Assembly (NCBI RefSeq): GCF_937871615.1
Contig: NZ_CALMPA010000041.1
Span: 1-60,120 of the forward strand
DNA: 60,120 bases
Direction: 5' to 3'
Source of the DNA: an uncultured Sphingomonas sp.
GTDB taxonomy: Bacteria > Pseudomonadota > Alphaproteobacteria > Sphingomonadales > Sphingomonadaceae
The notes beneath the pieces are model-generated. The model did not search any database. It saw nothing but the letters and a program-made list of their open reading frames with translations, and had not been told where the DNA came from. Both the position numbers and the translations under genes were made by a program. Position 1 is the stretch's first letter. The number at the start of each line of letters is the position of its first letter. Of this stretch, positions 9,292 through 15,661 are shown in pieces.

Positions 9292-9324
9292 CGTACACGG
9301 CTGAAGAAATTCCCGCGGAGCCCC
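9287..9324 (-). repeat. 38-bp Tn3-family terminal inverted repeat (right end)
   Basis: Read inward from 9324 on the minus strand it starts GGGGCTCCGCGG and ends TACGCTAAG, exactly 38 bases. GGGG at the outer edge and a TAAG-type inner end are characteristic of the family. The flanking five bases outside are CATGT (9325-9329); these would be the target duplication if the left end were known. Confidence 0.88.
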
Positions 9325-10155
9325 ATGTTTGCCATCATGTTCGCGCTCGGCGACGGCGAATGCGCCTTCCCAAGCCTTGATATTGCTGAAAACCAGATCG
9401 CCTGCTTCAATCCGAAAGAGCGATTGCCAAGTGAGTTCTGACCCTACGAGGTCAGGCTTGGTGAAAAGGCCCTTGCCGAATGAGCGGACGCCCAATTCCG
9501 GATAGGAAGCATCCGGGTCGATCACGACCGGGCGACGAACCAGCGGTGCAATTTCCCCCATCGCCACGCGCGGCGCATCCGCAACGATCCGCGCAAAGGC
9601 CGCGCGCAGGGTTGCGTCGATTTCGGCTGCCACCAGCTCGGCAGCATGCCCGCGTTCGGCAATCGACGCAGCGGCTCGGTTCAACCGCGCGACGATAGCT
9701 TGCTGTTCGGCAGTTGACGGCAATGGGATGGCTTGCGCGAGAAATCGGCTTTCCTTGAGCCGGACCCGGTTGGTGCTACCTTCGCTCGCACTCTTGCAGA
9801 TCGCTATGAACCATGCGGTCCGAGCCACCCAAGCGACATACTCAGGGAGAGCCCTTTCAGGATCGACATCGAAGGCAGGGAAGTCATTCGAGACGACTGC
9901 GCCATCTAGTTCGGCGGGCACAATCCCGAAGGCACCATGGCGGGCGTCGATCTTGGAAATGACGAACTGATTGGTTGAGACGCGGTTCTGTTGTGCGGCT
10001 GCAATTTCGGAACCCTTGACCAACCCGCGAAGCGCAAGCCCTTTACCCCACAATCGGGCGGTAACCTGCGCATAGGTCTGATCCGGGTCCAGTTGGACCC
10101 GGTCAGAGCTCGGTTCGAGCACCTCACCCAAAGGGACGGATGGCCAACGGCTCAT
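9325..10155 (-). pseudogene. hsdS: Type I restriction specificity subunit, truncated by the transposon
   Basis: HsdS chooses the DNA target for a type I restriction-modification complex through two target-recognition domains. Here 277 codons survive, with an inter-domain segment LPSTAEQQAIVARLNRAAAS and the start of the second recognition domain (DLVFSNIKAWEGAFAVAEREHDG). Reading then crosses the terminal repeat and continues as unrelated codons to a stop at 9148, giving a 335-residue chimera. An intact HsdS has roughly 400 or more residues. The start overlaps the hsdM stop by 4 bp (ATGA), so translation is coupled. The complex probably lacks a normal second half-site specificity. Confidence 0.88.
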
Positions 10156-11714
10156 GCAAACGCCTGTTGCGAAACGAGCGCGCGCAGCTCGCCCAGCAGC
10201 TGCAGAACTTCACCTTCCTTGGCAAAGGCAGCTTCGACGATTTCTGAAGGTATCCGGTGATCTTCGGCCCCTTTGGCGTTGGGATTCTTGATGTCGAGGT
10301 TAACTGCAACGACCTGCCCGCCAGCATCGCGTTCGATCAGCCCCTGTCCATCGACTAGCCACGCGCGCGGATCGTCCCCGCGTGCGTCCCACCAAGCGCT
10401 CAGATCAGCCAGATCGGCGGACTGAAGTGGCGCGGTCTTGGAATATTTCCGGCGACCTTGGGGCGCGGGCTGCTCCCAATAGGCAATTTGCCCGGTCGGG
10501 CCGGTGGTGTCGAAGAACAGGATGTTCGCCGCAATGTCGGTATAAGGCGCGAAGACGCCTTCGGGCAGGCGCACAATGGTGTGGAGGTTGAACTTCTCCA
10601 GCAGGTCCGCCTTGATCCGGGCGGCAACACCGGTGCCAAACAGCGTGCCGTGCGGCACGACCACGGCGGCGCGGCCCTGGCCCTTGCGCTTCAGCCGCCG
10701 CATGATGAGTTGCAGGAACAGCAGCGCCGTTTCCGCCGTGCGGCGATCGTCGGGGAAGTTGGACAAGATGCCCGCCTCTTCCTCGCCGCCGAAGGGCGGA
10801 TTGGTCAGGATCACATTGACCCGCTCGCGCTCGCCGATTTCGGACAGGCGGAAACGCAAGGCATTGCCCGGATCGATCTCGGGCGCTTCCAGTCCATGCA
10901 GCAGCAGGTTCATCTGCACCAGCAGGAAGGGCAGCGATTTCGGCTCGACGCCCATCAGGGTGCCGGACTGGAGCTGCTCCCGCTTCTCCACGGTATCGGC
11001 CTGCAAGGCCATGTGAGCGAAAGCCTCGGTAAGGAACCCGCCGGTGCCGCAGGCCGGATCGAGCACGGTTTCCCCGATCCGGGGATCGATCCGTTCGACC
11101 ATGAAGCGCACCACGGCGCGCGGCGTGTAGAACTCGCCGCTATCGCCAGCCGCGTCGCGCATCTCGCGCAGCAACGTCTCGTACAGCCGCCCGAGCGTGT
11201 GCATTTCCTCGGAACTGTCGAAATGAATGCCGTTGATCAGGTTGATCACGTCACGCAGCAGGTAGCCGCTTTCCATGCGGTTGGTAACGCCGCGGAACAC
11301 GGTCGAGATAACGTCCCGCCGGTCGCGCCCGCCGTTGGTGCCGCGCAAGGATCGCAGGTAGGCAAACAGGCCTGGCCCCTCGCTGCCGTCCGGCAATGTC
11401 GTCTTTTCGGCGGTGATGAAGGTGAGCAGGTCCGGCCCGGTGATGCCGTCCTTGTCCGCCGCCCAGTCTCGCCAGCGGTAGGGCGGCTCGATTGCGTGGT
11501 CGAATTTGCTGCCCGCCAGTTCCGCCTCGTCGGCGTGCATCCGCTCAAGGTCGTCGAGGAACTTGAGGAACATGATCCAGGTGAGCACCGGCAAGCGATC
11601 AAGATCGCCATTCAGTCCCTTGTCCTTGCGCATGATCTTGCGCGCGGACTTGACGATGGAATCGAGGCGCTGGGCGGTGGTCTGGGGAGCGGTCTTTTTC
11701 GGGGCGCGGGCCAT
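10152..11714 (-). CDS. hsdM: Type I restriction-modification DNA methyltransferase subunit
   Basis: N6-adenine methyltransferase subunit that uses S-adenosylmethionine and needs HsdS to recognise DNA. The protein is 520 aa. The N-terminal helical domain covers about residues 10-140. The SAM-binding motif DPACGTGGF lies near residue 218, preceded by GEFYTPRAVVRFMVE, and the catalytic NPPF motif lies near 304 (VILTNPPFGG). An AAGGA ribosome site sits just before the ATG. It follows hsdR by 18 bp and overlaps hsdS. The gene looks intact. Confidence 0.95.
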   Translation of the reverse strand: MARAPKKTAPQTTAQRLDSIVKSARKIMRKDKGLNGDLDRLPVLTWIMFLKFLDDLERMHADEAELAGSKFDHAIEPPYRWRDWAADKDGITGPDLLTFITAEKTTLPDGSEGPGLFAYLRSLRGTNGGRDRRDVISTVFRGVTNRMESGYLLRDVINLINGIHFDSSEEMHTLGRLYETLLREMRDAAGDSGEFYTPRAVVRFMVERIDPRIGETVLDPACGTGGFLTEAFAHMALQADTVEKREQLQSGTLMGVEPKSLPFLLVQMNLLLHGLEAPEIDPGNALRFRLSEIGERERVNVILTNPPFGGEEEAGILSNFPDDRRTAETALLFLQLIMRRLKRKGQGRAAVVVPHGTLFGTGVAARIKADLLEKFNLHTIVRLPEGVFAPYTDIAANILFFDTTGPTGQIAYWEQPAPQGRRKYSKTAPLQSADLADLSAWWDARGDDPRAWLVDGQGLIERDAGGQVVAVNLDIKNPNAKGAEDHRIPSEIVEAAFAKEGEVLQLLGELRALVSQQAFA

Positions 11715-11732
11715 GGTTGTCCTTATCGATTA

Positions 11733-14096
11733 TCAGGCCGCATAGAGTGCTTCGGTCAGTTCCGCCACTGCCTCGCGCATGGCCTGGGGGCCGCCGAACA
11801 AGCGCGCGATCTCGCTGGGGTTGCCGAAGTCCGAGATGGGCTGGACCTTGAGCGCCTGGGGCAATGACAACTGGTCAGGCCCGGTCGCGGCATACTTTTC
11901 AAGCAGGGCATCGATCACGGCCCGGGCCGGCTCTCCATACCGCTGGAAAAGATCGGGCGCCTTGGCGCGCAGCCGCTGTGCGCGCTCCGACCGCGTGGTG
12001 AGTGGCGCATTCCATGCCAGATGGCACAGCAGATCGAACGGATCATCTTCGGGCCTGCCTGCATCCACCTGAAGCGCCGCCAGATCGATCCCGCGTTCGG
12101 CCAAGGCATCGATGATCGCGCTGCGCTTGTCCTGAATGGCCCATTCGGCGCGGAAGGCGGCAGGTGTTGGGAACAGCGTCCGCACCTTCTCCCCGGTCCA
12201 GTCGGTGAGCTTGCGGCAGGTCAGGCGCTTCCCATCGGAATCCAGATCATAAACGAGATGCGCAACAACCTCGACTTCGCCGCCATCGACATACAACTTG
12301 CGCGGAAGGGTGTCGGGTTCGTCCGGCGGAAGCGTTGTAGGACTGCCTTCACCGGTCGGTTCTGTCGGCTCGACTGCCTGTTCCTCGTCCGTTGAAACGA
12401 CTTCGCCCGCGGCATCGATCTCTGTCGTAATATCGTCTGCCGGTTCACCGTCAAAGGACGGGTCTGCGAACTTTTCGGTCGCCGTGCCGGTGTAGTCGAG
12501 GATGCTGAACCAGAGCTTCCCGTAGTCCTCGCGCAGCCGCGTTCCGCGCCCGATGATCTGCTTGAACTCCGCCATCGAACCAACTACCCGCGCCAGCGCC
12601 ACGTTCTTGCAGGTCGGGGCATCAACGCCAGTGGTCAGCAGCTGCGAGGTGGTAAGAATGACCGGCGTTTCGGATTCCAGATCCTGAAACGTGCTGAGCT
12701 TGCCCTTGCCAATGTCGCCCTCGTCCGAGGTGACGCGGGTAACGTAGTCGGGATACTTCGCCACCATGTCCGAATTCAGATTGATCAGCGCCTTCCGCAT
12801 TTCGCTGGCGTGATCCTGATCCACGCAGAAGACGATGGTCTTGGCGAAGCGGTCGGTGTTCTTGAGGAAGTCCGTAAGGTGGCGCGCTATGGCCTCAGTC
12901 CGGGATCGGAGCGCGACTATCCGCTCGAAGTCCCTCGTCTGGTATTCCTCGTCAGGAATCTCGCGCCCATAACGGTCCAGCTCGCCCGCCGAAGGGCGCC
13001 AGCCAACAGCATCGAGATCGGTGACGATGCGATGCACGCGGTAGGGCGCAAGGAAGCCATCCTCGATCCCCTGTGCCAGCGAGTAGGTGTAAAGCGGCTT
13101 CTGGAAATAGGCGTATGTGTCGCGGCTCTCTTCCCGCAAGGGCGTGGCCGTCATTCCCAGCTGATAGGCTGGTTCAAACCATTCAAGGATTTCGCGCCAA
13201 GAGCTGTCCGAACGCGCGCTTCCCCGGTGGCACTCATCGATGATGATGAGGTCGAAGAAGTCCGGTGCGAATTCCTTGTAGAGACCGGGCCGGTTCTCGT
13301 CGCGGGCGATGGCCTGGTAGGTCGAGAAGTAGATGTCGCGGCCATGGCTGATCGCGTTTGCGCCAAGCTTCCAACGCGCATCGCCGAACGGAGCGAAGGT
13401 TTTGTCCTTGGGGTCATCGACCAAAATGTTTCGGTCGGCAAGAAACAGGACTTTCGGCTTGCGGTGGTCGCCCCGCTTGTTCCAACCGGACGACCACAGC
13501 CGCCAGCAGAGCTGGAATGCCACTGCGGTTTTTCCCGCCCCGGTACAGAGATTGAGCAATGCCCGACGTTGCCCGCCAAGGATTGCTTCCATTGCCCGAT
13601 TGACGGCGATCTCCTGGTAGTATCGCAGCGGCCTTTCCGGATCGGGAAAGCCTGCAGACAGCAGCTTTGCAGAGCCATCCCCAGAAATTTGCAACTGGTT
13701 CTCGATCCGGGACCAGAGTTCAGATGGAGCCGGGAAATCAGCCCGCTGAACCTCGGTTCCCAGCACCAGGTCAATCTCGATAATCTCGCGTCCATTGCTG
13801 GCATAGGCAAACCGCAGGCCGAGGATCTCGGCATAGTCCTTCGCTTGCTGAACCCCGTCCTGCGCAGAACGATATGCCGCCTTCGCCTCAATGACCGCGA
13901 TCGGATAATCGGGCCGATAGCGCAGGATATAATCCGCACGCTTTCGTGTGCCCCGACGAGCCACTCCGCCTACGAAAAGAACCCGACCGTCCGTGAATGT
14001 CCGCTGCTCTTGAATTGCGCAAGGTGCATCGTCCCAGCCTGCGGATTGCAGCTTCGGAACAATATACTTTCGGCAGGTGTCAGCTTCGGTATTCAT
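11733..14096 (-). CDS. hsdR: Type I restriction enzyme motor/nuclease subunit
   Basis: HsdR translocates DNA with a superfamily 2 motor and cleaves unmodified DNA at a distance. The protein is 787 aa from the chosen ATG at 14096; an in-frame ATG at 14135 would add 13 residues that do not resemble the family. The N-terminal nuclease domain includes PIAVIEAKAAYRSAQDGVQQ (Glu-Ala-Lys active site). Walker A is TGAGKT (about residue 185) and the DEAD-type box is IIIDECHRGSA. The C-terminal region is of the EcoEI type. It is first in the hsdR-hsdM-hsdS operon. The open frame is intact although hsdS is broken. Confidence 0.93.
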   Translation of the reverse strand: MNTEADTCRKYIVPKLQSAGWDDAPCAIQEQRTFTDGRVLFVGGVARRGTRKRADYILRYRPDYPIAVIEAKAAYRSAQDGVQQAKDYAEILGLRFAYASNGREIIEIDLVLGTEVQRADFPAPSELWSRIENQLQISGDGSAKLLSAGFPDPERPLRYYQEIAVNRAMEAILGGQRRALLNLCTGAGKTAVAFQLCWRLWSSGWNKRGDHRKPKVLFLADRNILVDDPKDKTFAPFGDARWKLGANAISHGRDIYFSTYQAIARDENRPGLYKEFAPDFFDLIIIDECHRGSARSDSSWREILEWFEPAYQLGMTATPLREESRDTYAYFQKPLYTYSLAQGIEDGFLAPYRVHRIVTDLDAVGWRPSAGELDRYGREIPDEEYQTRDFERIVALRSRTEAIARHLTDFLKNTDRFAKTIVFCVDQDHASEMRKALINLNSDMVAKYPDYVTRVTSDEGDIGKGKLSTFQDLESETPVILTTSQLLTTGVDAPTCKNVALARVVGSMAEFKQIIGRGTRLREDYGKLWFSILDYTGTATEKFADPSFDGEPADDITTEIDAAGEVVSTDEEQAVEPTEPTGEGSPTTLPPDEPDTLPRKLYVDGGEVEVVAHLVYDLDSDGKRLTCRKLTDWTGEKVRTLFPTPAAFRAEWAIQDKRSAIIDALAERGIDLAALQVDAGRPEDDPFDLLCHLAWNAPLTTRSERAQRLRAKAPDLFQRYGEPARAVIDALLEKYAATGPDQLSLPQALKVQPISDFGNPSEIARLFGGPQAMREAVAELTEALYAA

Positions 14097-14425
14097 CTTG
14101 TCGGCCACATTCGCTGAACAACATGGGATTGGCAACTAGCGGCAGAGTTTCCGATGGTTGGACGTCCTATTTCGAAACCGCGACCATCCAAGAAATCATC
14201 CCCTTTCATGAACTGATCACGCCCCTGGCCGAACCCGGATAGGCCCAGCAACGCGCGCTCATGCGGACCGTGTTGCCGCCCTGCGGTCGGCTGCCCGCAC
14301 CACTCCTTCGAGCGGCGTTTCCCTCTCTGCGTTCGGTGCAGACCTGTCCGTGCCCGGCCTCATCGGGGCTCAGTCAAAGGGATGGTCCCTTGGACGGATT
14401 GAACAGCTTCGAAAGGTCAAATCTC
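14097..14425. other. Intergenic region between hsdR and ssb
   Basis: 329 bp between divergent genes, so it should hold promoters for both. I see no convincing gene. A small perfect stem-loop (AAGGGA, TGG, TCCCTT; 14377-14391) lies 35 bp before the ssb start and could influence its expression. Confidence 0.5.
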
Positions 14426-14794
14426 ATGAAGAACATCGTCACTCTCGTCGGCTTCGTTGGCAGCAATCCCGAAGTCCGCACCACGCAATCGGGGGCTTCG
14501 ATCACCAACGTCTCGCTCGCCACAACCAACAGCTTCAAGGACAGCGAAGGCAACCGCCAGACCGAGACCGAATGGCACCGGATCACCTGCTTCAACGGCA
14601 TCGGGAAATGCGTCGCCGAGCATGTCCGCAAGGGAGCGATGATCATGGTGACAGGCCGCATCCACTACACCAAGTGGACCGACCAAAACGGTATCGACCG
14701 TTACGGCTGCGAGATCATTGCCGAGCAAGTCGACTTCCTCGCCAAGGCGAAGGAAGCGACCACGACTGAACCGAAGAAACGGCGCTCGAAGTAG
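14426..14794 (+). CDS. ssb: Single-stranded DNA-binding protein
   Basis: Coats single-stranded DNA during replication, repair and conjugative entry. The protein is 122 aa from the ATG at 14426, chosen because the OB fold begins MKNIVTLVGFVGSNPEVRTT; the longer open frame upstream is not SSB-like. Typical motifs are ASITNVSLATTNSF, TEWHRITCFN and GAMIMVTGRIHYTKW. The acidic C-terminal tail with a terminal Phe that recruits partners in chromosomal SSBs is absent; the protein ends in a basic KKRRSK. Short element-encoded SSBs are common next to transfer genes. Confidence 0.93.
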   Translation: MKNIVTLVGFVGSNPEVRTTQSGASITNVSLATTNSFKDSEGNRQTETEWHRITCFNGIGKCVAEHVRKGAMIMVTGRIHYTKWTDQNGIDRYGCEIIAEQVDFLAKAKEATTTEPKKRRSK

Positions 14795-14827
14795 CACCGC
14801 CTTTGCCAAACGTGCGTCACCTGAAAT

Positions 14828-14855
14828 AGCCCCGATGGTTGCTGCCGTCGGGGCT
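14828..14855 (+). terminator. Possible terminator after ssb
   Basis: Perfect 8-bp arms AGCCCCGA (14828-14835) and TCGGGGCT (14848-14855) around a 12-nt loop, 33 bp after the ssb stop. The following sequence has only a weak T content, so termination is plausible but not certain. Confidence 0.45.
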
Positions 14856-15293
14856 TCTCGGCTGTTTGCGGCGTCCCAAACAAAGCGCTGGTGCGGACAG
14901 CGGCCAGGACCGCTGGCGCTTTTGTGTGAATGGATACAGATGATGGCTATTTGGTCCCCAATCCGGAATTTTTCGAGAACAAGGGCGGCCTAAATGAAAG
15001 CCTAGCGTTAAACGCTCGATTGTCGCTTTCTCGCCCAAACCCACAGGAAATCCCGACTTTTGGTCCGAAATTAGAAGGCGCAAACGCACTGGGCCAGGCG
15101 CTGGGAATATCGGAACTTGACAGCACACCCTACGCACCTGAAGGTGCATGAGTTCCGTTGTTTCACAACGGGTTAGCGCGGAAGGAAAGGAGACTACGTT
15201 GTAGTACGACAATGTGAGCGGGCAAGAACGGCGGAAATCAGCCATTCGTGCGTAGTCTGTGAGACTACGACCCGCCGGTCCATGACGATCAAC
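14856..15293. other. Structured non-coding region upstream of the traD-traI operon (oriT/operator candidate)
   Basis: No convincing gene. The right half is packed with small perfect hairpins: GCACCT-GA-AGGTGC (15134-15147), CCGTTGT-TTC-ACAACGG (15155-15171), ACTAC-GTT-GTAGT (15193-15205) and CGTAGTCT-GTG-AGACTACG (15251-15269). The octamer AGACTACG also occurs at 15191-15198, so it appears twice directly and once inverted. Position just upstream of an RHH protein, coupling protein and MobF relaxase makes it a candidate origin of transfer and autoregulatory site. A 73-codon open frame at 14930-15151 has no recognisable features and I do not call it. Confidence 0.5.
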
Positions 15294-15322
15294 TTGCCGG
15301 AACCGGGCCGCTCGGCTATAAA
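15294..15322 (+). promoter_or_regulatory. Sigma70-type promoter for the RHH-traD-traI operon
   Basis: TTGCCG (15294-15299) and TATAAA (15317-15322) are separated by exactly 17 bases, a near-consensus -35/-10 pair. The -10 lies in a near-palindrome GGCTATAAATAGAGCC (15314-15329). Transcription would start near 15330, leaving a leader of about 40 nt. Confidence 0.6.
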
Positions 15323-15344
15323 TAGAGCCATTCTTCAGTCCCCA

Positions 15345-15368
15345 CCAGCCTCCCTGCTAGGAGGTTGG
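15345..15368 (+). promoter_or_regulatory. Hairpin that sequesters the ribosome binding site of the RHH gene
   Basis: CCAGCCTCC (15345-15353) pairs over nine positions, one of them G-U, with GGAGGTTGG (15360-15368) across the loop CTGCTA. The Shine-Dalgarno AGGAGG (15359-15364) is almost entirely inside the stem, two bases from the TTG start at 15371. In RNA this should limit translation of the first gene of the operon. Confidence 0.55.
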
Positions 15369-15370
15369 TC

Positions 15371-15661
15371 TTGGCTACCAGTTACCGGCATTACAACGTC
15401 CGCCTGGAGCGCGCCCAATGGGACCGCCTCAGCGTGATCGCCACCGAACAGAAATTGAGCGTCGCCGACGTCATCCGATCGGCCCTCAATGTCTTCCTTT
15501 CATCCTCCGACGTGCTGACCGCGAGCCAGCGCCGTCTGGCCCGGATCAGCGAGTTCCAGCAGCTCGTGCTCGACGTCATTCTGCGCGAGCAATATCCCGA
15601 GCTGCGCGACCGCCTCGTTGCCGAAACCGACAAGCGCCTGGTGCAATATCATGGCGCGTGA
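15371..15661 (+). CDS. Ribbon-helix-helix-like protein, probable relaxosome accessory factor/autoregulator
   Basis: Small DNA-binding protein, 96 aa from a TTG start. This TTG is chosen because AGGAGG lies 6 bases upstream; another TTG at 15365 touches the Shine-Dalgarno. The N-terminus SYRHYNVRLERAQWDRLSVI followed by KLSVADVIRSALNVFL fits a beta strand plus two helices of the RHH fold. The C-terminal half is helical and of unknown role. Its last 11 bases overlap the traD start, so it is coupled to the coupling protein. By analogy with TraY or TrwA it may bind oriT and its own promoter, both candidates for which lie just upstream. Confidence 0.75.
   Translation: MATSYRHYNVRLERAQWDRLSVIATEQKLSVADVIRSALNVFLSSSDVLTASQRRLARISEFQQLVLDVILREQYPELRDRLVAETDKRLVQYHGA

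Larger units (their letters stand above)
5547..9324 (+). mobile_element. Tn3-family transposon core (res-tnpR-tnpA-IR)
   Basis: Contains a res site, a serine resolvase and a full-length Tn3-family transposase in one direction, ending at a 38-bp terminal repeat (9287-9324). No matching repeat was seen near 5547, where the module abuts the relaxase relic. Either the left end was deleted, or the element has a Tn21-like layout (terminal repeat, tnpA, tnpR, res, passenger genes, distant repeat) and the resistance block to the left is its cargo. The left boundary given is only where relaxase homology stops. The right end interrupts hsdS, which shows insertion or an adjacent deletion there. Confidence 0.8.

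Noticed and set aside
10458-11867. Long plus-strand frame over hsdM
   Set aside because: hsdM on the minus strand carries the SAM and NPPF motifs; the other frame is a shadow.
14930-15151. 73-codon open frame between ssb and the RHH gene
   Set aside because: No ribosome site that I can see and no recognisable motif; it also overlaps one of the hairpins of the structured region.
15134-15269. CRISPR array
   Set aside because: The repeats are only 8 bp, irregularly spaced and partly inverted; there are no unique spacers of constant length.
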